Assembly: GCA_910575275.1 (NCBI GenBank)
Contig: CAJTEE010000007.1
Span: 62,001 to 126,000 of the forward strand
DNA from: Lachnospiraceae bacterium
Lineage (GTDB): Bacteria; Bacillota; Clostridia; Lachnospirales; Lachnospiraceae
DNA: 64,000 nt
Reading direction: 5' to 3'
The translations under genes and the position numbers were made by a program. The notes beneath the pieces were generated by a model. That model did no database searches and was not told where the DNA came from. It saw only the letters and a program-made list of their open reading frames with translations. This document shows positions 15,341-23,814 of this stretch, piece after piece (within the stretch, counting starts at the first letter, position 1; every line of letters begins with the position of its first letter).

Positions 15341-16121
15341 ACTTGTTATATGCGAATTTGCAAAATTAAAGCGCAAAAAATTTATATGGCTGGTTGTTCT
15401 TTCTGCGTTTTTATTTCCCGTGCCGCTAACCGTATTGATGACAATGCCGCAGACAGCAGAGCGATATGACAGTAAGATAGCGATTTTCAATGATTACTTT
15501 CAGTCGGTTATGGGCTATGGGGTAGAATTGCTTTTACCGTGCATGATCGGGGTGATTGCAGCCATGCTCTTTTTTATGGAACGGGATAATGATACTTTCA
15601 AAAATCTGCGCACAATTCCCATAACAAGCACACAGATGATTTTGGCAAAGATGATTGTCCTGTTCTTTTTTGGGATTATTTTTAGTTTGACATCAGCTCT
15701 TATAACAATCCTGTGCGGCGGGCTGATTGCAGAAATAAACAGTATTGCTTATAGATTATTTTTTGCGCTGGAAATGGGAATTTTTATTACAGCCGGGACG
15801 CTGCCGCTAATCGTCCTTGTCGTTTCCTTTAGCAAGAACTATATATTTTCTGTTTTATTGTGTGTTTTTTACAGTGTTTTAAGTATGACAGCCGAATCAT
15901 CTTTTGGCGCACTGCCTAAAGTGATGTGCTGGCTGATGCCAATTCCCCTTACAACCCTGTGGAGCGCAGGAAATTTAACCGCGCATGGCAATATGGACGG
16001 TGTGGGGGTGTTGGAAAATTTAATTCCGACTACATTTCAGACAATCATTATTTTAGCTGTTATCGCTTTGCTTTCCGTTATAGTGATTGATTATATGTAT
16101 AAAAAGAGAGAGGATGAATGA
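15324..16121 (+). CDS. ABC-2 type permease, LanE/MutE-like
   Basis: 265 residues with six membrane helices. The N-terminal LLKLVICEFAKLKRKKFIW is the pattern of lantibiotic-immunity permeases. The start is uncertain: GTG 15324 or TTG 15333, both overlapping the ATPase gene by 8-17 bp. It pairs with the next permease to form a heteromeric channel for the ATPase. Assignment as antimicrobial-peptide protection rests on operon layout and permease type. Confidence 0.82.
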   Translation: MRGLLKLVICEFAKLKRKKFIWLVVLSAFLFPVPLTVLMTMPQTAERYDSKIAIFNDYFQSVMGYGVELLLPCMIGVIAAMLFFMERDNDTFKNLRTIPITSTQMILAKMIVLFFFGIIFSLTSALITILCGGLIAEINSIAYRLFFALEMGIFITAGTLPLIVLVVSFSKNYIFSVLLCVFYSVLSMTAESSFGALPKVMCWLMPIPLTTLWSAGNLTAHGNMDGVGVLENLIPTTFQTIIILAVIALLSVIVIDYMYKKREDE

Positions 16122-16122
16122 T

Positions 16123-16902
16123 ATGTTTCGCATGGTTAAGACCGAAATATGGAAATTAAAGCGGTATCATATGATATGGGCAGGTGTTTTCCTAATGCTG
16201 CTCTCCGTCGTTTTAACGCTTTTTTCCACAACAGCATTGGACGGAACGGTCTGGACATTTGCCTTTTTTACAGAGCAGGTAATCAAAAATAATGCCACAA
16301 CGATTTTCCCCATGTGCATTGCCCTCATTGCCGGATATATCATAGCAAGGGAGGGAAAAGACGATACGCTGAAAAATATTATGACTATTCCTGTTCCTTA
16401 TAGCAGCCTGTTGTGGGGGAAACTGCTTGTATGTGCGCTGCTTTCTTTGTTTTTTGGGCTGGTAAGTGCAACATTCACGGTAATTGCCAATTTGGTGATG
16501 GGATTTCCGGGAATTTCTGTAGCATCAGTATTGCAGACATTTATTCAGATTATTCTCAACTGTCTGTTTTTGTATTTTGCGGTCATGCCTGTAATTGTAT
16601 TTGCCGCTCGTATACCAAACGGACATATGCTTGGAACAATTATTGCTTTTGTTTATGGCTATGGCGGTATGTTTGCTTCTGGAAATGTTACATTAGCAAA
16701 TATTTATCCGGTTACTGCAAGTTTAGGCTTGATCAGCTACCGAAGCTACGATCCGGCTGTACATTGGAAGGTGTTAATCTGTCTGTTTAGTATGATTTCC
16801 GTATTGATGATTACTGCTGTTCTTGTATTCACTGCAAAAGGAAACGTGCCAGTCAAAGCAGCAAAAAAGCACAAAAAAACAATAACAAAAAAAGGCTGGT
16901 AA
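16123..16902 (+). CDS. ABC-2 type permease, LanG/MutG-like
   Basis: 259 residues. ATG 16123 is preferred because GAGAGAGG lies 9 bases upstream; ATG 16114 is too close to it. The start is one base after the preceding stop. N-terminal MFRMVKTEIWKLKRYHMIW resembles the first permease, and six hydrophobic segments follow. The C-terminus is Lys-rich. Second half of the transporter channel. Confidence 0.82.
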   Translation: MFRMVKTEIWKLKRYHMIWAGVFLMLLSVVLTLFSTTALDGTVWTFAFFTEQVIKNNATTIFPMCIALIAGYIIAREGKDDTLKNIMTIPVPYSSLLWGKLLVCALLSLFFGLVSATFTVIANLVMGFPGISVASVLQTFIQIILNCLFLYFAVMPVIVFAARIPNGHMLGTIIAFVYGYGGMFASGNVTLANIYPVTASLGLISYRSYDPAVHWKVLICLFSMISVLMITAVLVFTAKGNVPVKAAKKHKKTITKKGW

Positions 16903-16917
16903 GCGGAGGATATAGGA

Positions 16918-17301
16918 ATGAAGAAAAAATTGTCTATCGGGATTGCGGTAGTTGTAATAATTGTTGTAGGTTTTATTGGTTTTTGTATATGGTTCCTTTC
17001 GGGAACTGGCAGCACATACTATTATTCACAGATTGATAACAGTAAAATAGAACAGACCGAATTAAAAGGCGGTGTAATTAACTTTAGTGGAAGTATGGAT
17101 TACTCATACACTTTATTTTCTTACGATGAGAATGGAAAAGGAAAAGACATTACATTCGGAACATCAAAGGAATTGAAAGAGGGAGCTTTTATCCGTTTAG
17201 CGGAAATGCCGATCCGAGGTGTTCTTGAATGGAAAGAGGTGCAATATGATGAACTTCCTGCCGCTGTGCAAAGCAATTATACAGCACCAACGAGTGAATA
17301 A
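16918..17301 (+). CDS. YxeA family (DUF1093) secreted/membrane protein
   Basis: 127 residues. A lysine-start signal anchor (about 5-28) is followed by an extracellular domain with YYYSQIDNSKIEQTELKGG, YSYTLFSYDENGKGKDITF and LKEGAFIRLAEM, the pattern of YxeA proteins. These often accompany antimicrobial-peptide transporters in Firmicutes; the function is unknown. GCGGAGG lies before ATG. It sits 15 bp after the permease and is probably in the same transcript. Confidence 0.8.
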   Translation: MKKKLSIGIAVVVIIVVGFIGFCIWFLSGTGSTYYYSQIDNSKIEQTELKGGVINFSGSMDYSYTLFSYDENGKGKDITFGTSKELKEGAFIRLAEMPIRGVLEWKEVQYDELPAAVQSNYTAPTSE

Positions 17302-17344
17302 GGGCGGTTATAGGTTTGGAATTAAAAATAGAAAGGATGATGAC

Positions 17345-17818
17345 ATGTGCTATAAGAGAATACGTTTCCATTTCCTTTCAATAAGTGTTTTGATATTTAG
17401 TTTGACACTTACAGGGTGTTCAAAAGATGAAATCTTAGATCAGTATAATAATGTTGTCCAATCAGCCGGAAATACGGCACTTACAAGCGATTTTTCGCTG
17501 AAAGGGAATCGGGCATATGGGGAAGATTGCTATACTGGGACTTATACGGCAGATTATAAGGACTTTTCTAAAACAGAATATCTTTTTGGTGGAACTTCTA
17601 TCGGGCGTGAAAACGGCAAAGATATTTCTGTTTCCTGTGACTTGGAAATTACCGAGGGAACAGCGCAAGTGTTTTGGGTTTCTGGCAGTGATGATCCGAT
17701 GATCCTGCTTGAAGCAACTGGCAGCTATTCCAAAACAATAACACTGCCGGAAGGCGGAAACTATATTGGCGTTATTGGAAACAATTTTACAGGGCATTTA
17801 GAAATGAATATAGAATAA
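17345..17818 (+). CDS. Putative lipoprotein, last gene of the transporter operon
   Basis: 157 residues from ATG 17345, which has GAAAGGA upstream. Signal peptide with lipobox LTGC (mature Cys about residue 25). The remaining ~130 residues are beta-rich and include CYTGTYTADYKDFSKTEYLF and ITLPEGGNYIGVIGNNF. No family was recognised. Its place after a lantibiotic-protection transporter suggests, without proof, a LanI-like immunity lipoprotein or surface sensor. Confidence 0.7.
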   Translation: MCYKRIRFHFLSISVLIFSLTLTGCSKDEILDQYNNVVQSAGNTALTSDFSLKGNRAYGEDCYTGTYTADYKDFSKTEYLFGGTSIGRENGKDISVSCDLEITEGTAQVFWVSGSDDPMILLEATGSYSKTITLPEGGNYIGVIGNNFTGHLEMNIE

Positions 17819-17863
17819 TTTTTTGCCGGTTTAAATTCCTTTCCGCCTGACAAAGGATTTCCC

Positions 17864-17893
17864 TTGCGGACTCCCCCGTTCCTGTGCTAAAAT
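17864..17893 (+). promoter_or_regulatory. Promoter of nrdR
   Basis: TTGCGG and TAAAAT at 18-base spacing with a TG one base before the -10 (extended -10). Confidence 0.6.
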
Positions 17894-17923
17894 AAAAAAA
17901 AGATTTTTGAGGAGGACGCGGAT

Positions 17924-18394
17924 ATGAAGTGCCCATACTGCAGCGCATCGGAGACGAAGGTCATCGACTCCCGCTCGGCGGATGACAACAATTCGATCAG
18001 GCGCCGCCGCCAGTGCGAGGTGTGTGGAAAGCGGTTTACAACTTATGAAAAGCTGGAGACGATGCCGCTCATGATTATAAAAAAAGACAATTCCAGAGAA
18101 ACGTATGACCGTTCCAAGATGGAAAAGGGGATCCTGCTTTCCTGCCATAAGAGACCGATTTCCTCCCAGAAGATCAGCAAAATGATTGACGAGATCGAAA
18201 ATCAGATTTTCACGATGGAGGAGAAGGAGATCCCGGCCAGCACGGTCGGCGAGCTCGTGATGAAAAAGCTAAAGGATGTGGATGAGGTGGCCTATGTCCG
18301 GTTCGCCTCTGTATATCGGGAATTTAAGGATGTAAACGCATTTATGGAGGAGCTGGAACGCTTTCTGAACAACAAACAGGAGACGCTATGCTGA
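17924..18394 (+). CDS. nrdR: Transcriptional repressor NrdR
   Basis: 156 residues, usual length. An N-terminal zinc ribbon (Cys3, Cys6, Cys31, Cys34) with RRRRQCEVCGKRFTTYE and an ATP-cone (about 48-138) sense ATP/dATP and repress ribonucleotide reductase genes. GAGGAGG precedes ATG. Its stop overlaps the yqeG start by 7 bp. It marks the return to core GC-rich sequence after the island. Confidence 0.95.
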   Translation: MKCPYCSASETKVIDSRSADDNNSIRRRRQCEVCGKRFTTYEKLETMPLMIIKKDNSRETYDRSKMEKGILLSCHKRPISSQKISKMIDEIENQIFTMEEKEIPASTVGELVMKKLKDVDEVAYVRFASVYREFKDVNAFMEELERFLNNKQETLC

Positions 18395-18918
18395 AATGTT
18401 TTTATCCGGGAGCGTATCTGGACAGTGCCTATGAGCTCCCGTATGAGAGGCTGTATGAGAAGGGCTATCGGGGGATCATTTTTGATGTGGATAATACGCT
18501 CGTGCCGCACGGCGCACCGGCCGATCAGAAGGCACTTGAATTGTTTGAGAGATTAAGGGGGATCGGCTTTTCGACCTGTATCCTTTCTAATAACAAAGAG
18601 CCGCGTGTAAAGCCGTTTGCAGACAGCGTGAAAAGCCCCTATCTTTATAAGGGAGGAAAGCCCAAAAGACGGGGGTATGTAAAGGCCATGGAGCGCATGG
18701 GGACAAGCCGGGAGCAGACACTTTTCGTCGGAGATCAGCTTTTTACGGATGTCTGGGGAGCAAACCGGAGCGGGATTTTTTCTGTCCTGACAAAACCGAT
18801 CGATCCACGGGAAGAAATTCAGATCGTCCTTAAACGCTGCCCGGAGGCGGTGGTGCTGTTTTTCTATCAAAGATGGCGGCAAAATGATAAAAAACAGTTG
18901 AAAAGCAATGAATTATAG
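18388..18918 (+). CDS. yqeG: YqeG family HAD IIIA-type phosphatase
   Basis: 176 residues. HAD motif I IIFDVDNTLVP (Asp33, Asp35), motif II SNN (CILSNNKEPR), and motif IV VGDQLFTDVWGANRSG. YqeG-type proteins are cytosolic phosphatases of uncertain substrate, widespread in Firmicutes. Co-translated with nrdR through the 7-bp overlap. Its 3' end contains the likely efp promoter. Confidence 0.88.
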   Translation: MLKCFYPGAYLDSAYELPYERLYEKGYRGIIFDVDNTLVPHGAPADQKALELFERLRGIGFSTCILSNNKEPRVKPFADSVKSPYLYKGGKPKRRGYVKAMERMGTSREQTLFVGDQLFTDVWGANRSGIFSVLTKPIDPREEIQIVLKRCPEAVVLFFYQRWRQNDKKQLKSNEL

Positions 18919-18926
18919 GATAAAAT
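18898..18926 (+). promoter_or_regulatory. Promoter of efp
   Basis: TTGAAA and TAAAAT at 17-base spacing, overlapping the last codons of yqeG. Confidence 0.7.
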
Positions 18927-18986
18927 AGGGTAGGTTATTGATAAGAGAGATAGAAATGTAACAGATTTTAAGGAGGAATATCATTT

Positions 18987-19544
18987 ATGGTATCAGCGGG
19001 TGATTTTAGAAACGGCGTTACGCTGGAGATCGACGGCCAGGTTGTCCAGATCCTGGAGTTCCAGCATGTAAAACCAGGAAAAGGCGCTGCATTTGTGAGA
19101 ACGAAATTAAAAAATGTCATCAACGGCGGCGTTGTCGAGAGAACCTTCCGTCCGACCGAGAAATTCCCGGCGGCGAGGATCGACCGTGTGGACATGCAAT
19201 ATCTGTATGCAGACGGTGATTTATACAATTTTATGGATAACAATACGTACGAGCAGGTGGCTTTGAATAAGGAGATCGTCGGAGACGCGTTAAAGTTCGT
19301 AAAGGAAAATGAAGTTGTCAAGGTATGCTCTTACAACGGAAACGTATTCTCCGTTGAGGCGCCGTTATTTGTGGAGCTTGAGATCACCGATACCGAGCCG
19401 GGCTTTAAGGGCGATACCGCTACCGGCGCGACAAAGCCGGCTACCGTAGAGACAGGGGCACAGGTTAACGTACCGCTGTTTGTCAATCAGGGCGATAAAA
19501 TTAAGATCGACACCCGCACCGGAGAATATCTGTCCAGGGCGTAG
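18987..19544 (+). CDS. efp: Translation elongation factor P
   Basis: 185 residues, three beta-barrel domains. It relieves ribosome stalling at polyproline. The tip loop VKPGKGAAF carries Lys32, the residue modified in Bacillus EF-P; no modifying enzyme is visible in the window. The C-terminal signature [14 protein letters not shown] is intact. AAGGAGG precedes ATG. Single-gene unit with its own promoter and terminator. Confidence 0.95.
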   Translation: MVSAGDFRNGVTLEIDGQVVQILEFQHVKPGKGAAFVRTKLKNVINGGVVERTFRPTEKFPAARIDRVDMQYLYADGDLYNFMDNNTYEQVALNKEIVGDALKFVKENEVVKVCSYNGNVFSVEAPLFVELEITDTEPGFKGDTATGATKPATVETGAQVNVPLFVNQGDKIKIDTRTGEYLSRA

Positions 19545-19557
19545 TGGAAGATAGGAA

Positions 19558-19597
19558 AAGAAAGGTTCTGTGAAGCAATTTATAGAACCTTTTCTAT
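19558..19597 (+). terminator. efp terminator
   Basis: AAAGGTTCT pairs with AGAACCTTT across a 14-base loop, followed by TCTATTTTT. Confidence 0.75.
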
Positions 19598-19633
19598 TTT
19601 TAATCAAAACAAAGGAAAGGAGAAGTGAGAAAC

Positions 19634-21250
19634 ATGAGAAAGCTCAGAAGGATGCTCTTTACGGCAGCAATCGGCGTTGCGATGGCGGCGGTGACCGTGT
19701 TCCCGGCGCTCGCGATCGACAAGGACATTGTGATCCTACACACGAACGACGTCCACTGCGGGATCGAGGGCAGCATCGGCTATGCCGGAGTGGCGGCCTA
19801 CAAGGAGCAGATGAAGGAGGAGACTCCGTACGTGACGTTGGTGGATGCCGGAGATGCGATTCAGGGTGCTCCTGTCGGGACGTTGTCCGAGGGCGGATAT
19901 ATTATCCGGATCATGAACGAGGTCGGCTATGATATCGCGGTGCCTGGCAATCATGAGTTCGATTACGGTCTGGACCGCCTGCTTGATTTGTCAACCCAGC
20001 TTGACTGCGGTTATATTTCCTGCAACCTGATGAATGAGAGAAAGGGATCGGCAGTATTTGAGCCCTATAAGATGGTTATCTATGATGATGTGAAGGTCGC
20101 CTTTATCGGTGTAACGACGCCGGAGAGCTTCACAAAGTCCACACCTACCTATTTCCAGGATATTTTCGGAAGATATGTCTTTGGCTTTAAGGAGGATGCG
20201 GACGGTACGGCGCTTTATAAATGTGTACAGGCGGCGGCGGACTCCGCAAGAGATGCGGGCGCTGACTTTGTCATCCTTGTAGGCCATCTCGGCATCGAGG
20301 GGAGTACGGATTACTGGAGCTCCGAAAGTATTATTGCCAATACGAGCGGTATCCATGCGGCGATTGACGGCCATTCTCATGAGGAATTTACAAAGAGTGT
20401 GCCGAATGAAGACGGCGTTTTGATCCCGCTTGCGCAGACCGGTACCAAGCTGTCCGCGATCGGCAAGCTCACCATCACGCCCGAGGGAGAGATCAAGACA
20501 GAGATGGTGGAGGAGGTCTCCGAAAAGGACGCCAGAGTCCAGGGCGTCATTGATGACATCAAGGCGCAGTATGAGGAATCCCTTAAGGTTGTCCTCGGAC
20601 ATGCCGATGTGGCGCTGACTTCCTTGAATACGGAGACCGGTGAGCGTGCGGTCCGCAATGCGGAGACAAACCTCGGTGATTTCTGCGCCGACGCGTTCCG
20701 CTATATGATGGGCGCCGATATCGGCATCATGAACGGCGGTGGAATCCGCGCGAGCCTTTCCGCGGGTGATATTACCTACGGGGATGCTCTGACGGTCTTC
20801 CCGTTTGGCAACATGCTGTGTGTGGCGGAGGTAACCGGCCAGCAGGTTAAGGATGCCCTGGAGATGGGCGCAAGGCTGTATCCGGAGGAGAACGGCGGCT
20901 TTATCCAGATCTCCGGCCTTACCTATACGATTGATTCCTCGATTCCGTCCAGCGTCGTGACGGATGAGAAGCGGAATTTTGTCGGTGTTGACGGCGAATA
21001 TCGTGTGCAGGACATTTATGTCGGCGGCGAGCCGCTTGATCTTGCAAAGACCTATACGGTCGCTTCCCACAATTACTGGCTGAAGTCCGGCGGTGACGGC
21101 ATGAGTATGTTTGTCGGCTCCCATATCCTCAAGGATGAGACCATGGTGGATGTGGATTCCATTACCTCCTACATCAGCGAATACTTAAACGGTTCTGTCG
21201 GTGAGGAGTATCAAAACCCACAGGGCCAGGGAAGAATTACAATTAAATAA
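19634..21250 (+). CDS. Secreted bifunctional metallophosphatase/5'-nucleotidase
   Basis: 538 residues from ATG 19634; a GTG at 19625 is an alternative. Signal peptide about 1-28 (RRMLFTAAIGVAMAAVTVFP). Metallophosphatase domain (about 30-310) with HTNDVHC, DAGDAIQG, PGNHEFDYG, VGHLG and IDGHSHE. The C-terminal nucleotidase domain (about 330-520) has NLGDFCADAFRYM, NGGGIRASL and KSGGDGM. It removes phosphate from extracellular nucleotides for salvage. No LPXTG anchor is present, so it is released or loosely attached. Confidence 0.9.
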   Translation: MRKLRRMLFTAAIGVAMAAVTVFPALAIDKDIVILHTNDVHCGIEGSIGYAGVAAYKEQMKEETPYVTLVDAGDAIQGAPVGTLSEGGYIIRIMNEVGYDIAVPGNHEFDYGLDRLLDLSTQLDCGYISCNLMNERKGSAVFEPYKMVIYDDVKVAFIGVTTPESFTKSTPTYFQDIFGRYVFGFKEDADGTALYKCVQAAADSARDAGADFVILVGHLGIEGSTDYWSSESIIANTSGIHAAIDGHSHEEFTKSVPNEDGVLIPLAQTGTKLSAIGKLTITPEGEIKTEMVEEVSEKDARVQGVIDDIKAQYEESLKVVLGHADVALTSLNTETGERAVRNAETNLGDFCADAFRYMMGADIGIMNGGGIRASLSAGDITYGDALTVFPFGNMLCVAEVTGQQVKDALEMGARLYPEENGGFIQISGLTYTIDSSIPSSVVTDEKRNFVGVDGEYRVQDIYVGGEPLDLAKTYTVASHNYWLKSGGDGMSMFVGSHILKDETMVDVDSITSYISEYLNGSVGEEYQNPQGQGRITIK

Positions 21251-21263
21251 AGCAAAAATGTTT

Positions 21264-21298
21264 GGGGCCGCGGTCTGAGTTTCATACTGCGGCCCTTT
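21264..21298 (+). terminator. Terminator of the 5'-nucleotidase gene
   Basis: GGGCCGC pairs with GCGGCCC, then TTTCG. The following ~140 bp up to the sigma gene are AT-rich with no gene and probably hold its promoter. Confidence 0.65.
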
Positions 21299-21438
21299 CG
21301 CATGGAAAAATTTTTGAAATTTTTTATCAAATATGTGAACCTTTTTGTTTTTGGGGGACTCTTTAAGATAGGTGCACCGATAAGACACCGGACGCCGCAG
21401 TATGGGAGGCGGCGCCCGGCAGAGGAAAGGAGATATGC

Positions 21439-22005
21439 ATGGAGGAGACAGAGCTTGTAAAACGGATGATTGCCGGCGACGAGGACGCGTTCGCCGGAAT
21501 AATGGAAATCTATCAGCCTCAGGCTCTCAGGGCGGCATATCTGATTTCGGGAAATTATGCAGACAGTGAGGACATCGTCCAGGAGACCTTTGTGGCGTGC
21601 TTTTTAAACCGGCAGAAGCTCCGGGAGCCGGCGGCGTTTAAGGGCTGGTTTTATAAGACTCTTTCACGAAACGCGTGGAGGATCTGCGGAAGAAAGAAGA
21701 AGGAGCAGCCGGCGGCGGAGCTCTATCCGGAGGATCTGCCGGCCCCGGGGCTGCTTTTGAGCCGGGTCGTCCTGGCGGAGGAGGAAAAGGTGATCTGCGA
21801 TGCCATTGAAGCACTTCCCATTAAGCAGCGAACCGTGATCGTCCTCTATTACTACAACGAAATGTCCATAAAGGAGATCGCGAAGGCATGCGGCTGTCTG
21901 GAGGGGACCGTCAAATCGCGTCTTTTTAACGGCAAGGCCAGACTGAAGGAGCTTCTTTCGGACAGGGAAGAAAAAGGAGGAACAGCATGGACGATTTTGT
22001 CTTAG
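21439..22005 (+). CDS. ECF-type RNA polymerase sigma factor
   Basis: 188 residues. Region 2 (about 20-85: GNYADSEDIVQETFVACFLN, FKGWFYKTLSRNAW) and region 4 (about 115-175: LPIKQRTVIVLYYYNEMSIK, then GCLEGTVKSRLFNGK) with no region 3. It directs transcription in response to an extracytoplasmic signal. AAAGGAG precedes ATG. It overlaps the next gene by 19 bp, which encodes a single-pass membrane protein, the usual pairing with an anti-sigma factor. Confidence 0.92.
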   Translation: MEETELVKRMIAGDEDAFAGIMEIYQPQALRAAYLISGNYADSEDIVQETFVACFLNRQKLREPAAFKGWFYKTLSRNAWRICGRKKKEQPAAELYPEDLPAPGLLLSRVVLAEEEKVICDAIEALPIKQRTVIVLYYYNEMSIKEIAKACGCLEGTVKSRLFNGKARLKELLSDREEKGGTAWTILS

Positions 22006-22778
22006 AGAAAAAGATAAAAGCAGCGCTCGCCAAAAAGTCCGAGGACGTCCATGCGGACGGCCTGGCGGCTTTAAGAATTCGTACAAGAGTCAATCAGAGA
22101 ATCAAGGAGGAAACAGGAATGAAGAAAAGGAATTGGAAACAGATCATAATTGCCACCGCGGCGATCTGTATTTTGGGCAGTATGTCGGCAATGGCGTTGG
22201 GGAAGGTGAAGTACACCTCGAGCCATTCAAGCCGTAATGAGGACATAACGGACTTTGCGTCCGCCAAGAGTATGCAGAACAGTTACGACGCATCGGTGAA
22301 GGTGATCGAGAACTTCTCCAACGGATACGCGTTCAAACGGGCGACGCCGACCTATCAGCAGGGGCATGACGAGGAGCACAATGTGGTCGATAATTATACG
22401 GCCATGGACTTCACATACGGAAAAGAGGGCTGCACGGATGTATCGCTGTCCGCGACCCGGATTTCCTCCGGCACGGCGCAGAACCCGGACCAGATCCTGA
22501 CGCTCGCAGATGGGACAGAGCTTCGGTTTACCCGGACCTTAAACAAGTTCCTGCCGCCGGACTATGAAGGAAATTACGAGCTGACCGAGGAGGAAAAGGA
22601 GCTCGAGAAGGCGGGTAAGTTAAACATTGCCTACGGAAGCTCTGAGGTCGAGACGATATCTTCCGAGGCCGTGACCTGGCAGCAGGATGGAATTACGTAC
22701 TGCTTATTCATGATGAGCGACGAGATGAGCGGAGATGAGCTTTTGCAGATGGCAAAGGAGCTTTCGGAGATCAAATAA
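21987..22778 (+). CDS. Putative anti-sigma factor, DUF4367-like membrane protein
   Basis: 263 residues. A short cytosolic N-terminus (about 1-45) with charged helices could bind the sigma factor. One membrane helix (about 49-72: IIIATAAICILGSMSAMALG) precedes a soluble extracellular domain of about 190 residues. The C-terminus (TWQQDGITYCLFMMSD, LLQMAKELSEI) matches the end of DUF4367 domains. Its start lies inside the sigma gene behind an AAGGAGG. Anti-sigma function is inferred from context; no zinc anti-sigma HxxxCxxC motif is present. Confidence 0.78.
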   Translation: MDDFVLEKKIKAALAKKSEDVHADGLAALRIRTRVNQRIKEETGMKKRNWKQIIIATAAICILGSMSAMALGKVKYTSSHSSRNEDITDFASAKSMQNSYDASVKVIENFSNGYAFKRATPTYQQGHDEEHNVVDNYTAMDFTYGKEGCTDVSLSATRISSGTAQNPDQILTLADGTELRFTRTLNKFLPPDYEGNYELTEEEKELEKAGKLNIAYGSSEVETISSEAVTWQQDGITYCLFMMSDEMSGDELLQMAKELSEIK

Positions 22779-22807
22779 ATACGGCCGATTCAGACGGCAG
22801 AAAAAAC

Positions 22808-22842
22808 GACGCGGCGCGCGGGTATCCCCCGGCGCCGCGTTT
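22808..22842. terminator. Bidirectional terminator
   Basis: CGCGGCGC pairs with GCGCCGCG around a 14-base loop, with A-run and TTTC flanks. It lies between the convergent anti-sigma and kinase genes. Confidence 0.7.
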
Positions 22843-22881
22843 CATATTCACAAAAAGGCGGCTTCATGCGGTGTGAGATCG

Positions 22882-23487
22882 TCATTCCGTAAATGAAACG
22901 CTGGCGGCAATGACCGTAATGCAGGCCTCGATGCCGAGCTTTCCGCTGTTTAAACAGAGATGATAGTTTTTGGGCTTGCCCCACTCATTGCCGGTATAAT
23001 ACTGATAGTAATCACGCCGTTTGCTGTCAATGGAGCGGATATGCGCCTCCATCTTTTTGGGAGAGATGCCCTCCTCCTGTTCCAGGGACAAAAGACGTTC
23101 CACGCGCTTTTTTAAGCTTGCGCAGATGAAAACCTGAAAGGGGTCTTCGGCGACAATATCAGAGCAGCGGCCGATGATGACACAGGGCCCCTGCTGTGTG
23201 AGCCGTTTGATGACCTTGGACTGGATTACGAAAAGCTGGTCCGAGACGGGAATCTCGTAGACAGGGGAAAACGGGTCCACCGTCGCGTAGTCGTTCTGGC
23301 CGCGTTTGGCGCGTTCCACGACCTCGTCGTTGGCATGGAAAAACTCCTCGGAAATATTGCTGTCTTCGGAGGCCATAGAAATGACTTCTTTATCATAAAA
23401 GGGAATCCCCAGCTTCTTGGCAAGGCGGAAACCGATCTCGCGCCCTCCGCTGCCGAACTCCCGGCTGATGGTGATGACTTTGCTCAT
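22882..23487 (-). CDS. Cytidylate kinase-like family protein
   Basis: 201 residues from ATG 23487 (GGAAGGAG upstream). ITISREFGSGGREIG is the P-loop pattern of the Cmk2-like family, followed by LGIPFYDKEVISMAS, CVIIGRCSDIVA and RRDYYQYYTGNEWG. It is longer and different from housekeeping cytidylate kinase, and the natural substrate of this family is not established. Upstream lies a palindromic repeat cluster shared with metF. A longer in-frame extension to 24045 has no ribosome site and overlaps metF. Confidence 0.85.
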   Translation of the reverse strand: MSKVITISREFGSGGREIGFRLAKKLGIPFYDKEVISMASEDSNISEEFFHANDEVVERAKRGQNDYATVDPFSPVYEIPVSDQLFVIQSKVIKRLTQQGPCVIIGRCSDIVAEDPFQVFICASLKKRVERLLSLEQEEGISPKKMEAHIRSIDSKRRDYYQYYTGNEWGKPKNYHLCLNSGKLGIEACITVIAASVSFTE

Positions 23488-23514
23488 ACTGATTCTCTCC
23501 TTCCTGAAGCAGTC

Positions 23515-23689
23515 CCTGTCGGGATTATAACATGTCCTGCAAATCGGCGCAGATATAATCCCTGCCGGGATTATAACATGTCCTGCGGACATGTTACCCT
23601 CCGGGGGGATGCACACGATTTGCAAGGGAATTTGTTCTCCCTGCGGTCGAACGCAAATCGGCGCAGATATAATCCCTGCCGGGATTATA
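23515..23689. repeat. Intergenic cluster of palindromes and direct repeats
   Basis: A 37-base unit (starting GCAAATCGGCGCAG, ending GGGATTATA) occurs at 23539-23575 and 23653-23689. A partial copy of the neighbouring 26-base unit (CCTG[T/C]CGGGATTATAAC) occurs at 23515 and 23561. The unit contains the palindrome TATAATCCC-TGCC-GGGATTATA, and a second palindrome AACATGTCC-TGC-GGACATGTT lies at 23575-23595. It fills the divergent region between the kinase gene and metF. Either an operator array or a REP-like element. Confidence 0.7.
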
Positions 23690-23814
23690 TCACATTTTTC
23701 GCGGTTTTCCAACCTGTTTTGAAAAACGTGTTTGGAAGAAGCCGGTAACGCTGGATTTTTTGTCTGTTTTGTGGTAGGATAAGGGACAAATATCAGAAGA
23801 AAGAAGGCACTGCC

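Larger units (their letters stand above)
5969..17830. mobile_element. Composite accessory island between the DUF554 gene and nrdR
   Basis: About 11.9 kb of mostly AT-richer DNA separates two housekeeping blocks. It contains a replication-initiator remnant, an XRE repressor, a resistance-type operon, a small mobile-element protein, a large serine recombinase and a two-component/ABC transporter module. No relaxase, coupling protein or conjugation ATPase is present, so it looks like the debris of one or more integrated elements rather than an intact one. Clear att repeats were not found, so the edges are approximate (end of DUF554 gene; start of the nrdR promoter region). Confidence 0.65.

Noticed and set aside
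19991-21124. 377-codon antisense ORF opposite the 5'-nucleotidase
   Set aside because: The plus-strand protein has complete family motifs; the antisense product has none.
23515-23689. Repeats considered as a CRISPR array
   Set aside because: Only two full copies, irregular spacing, strong palindromes and no cas genes nearby.
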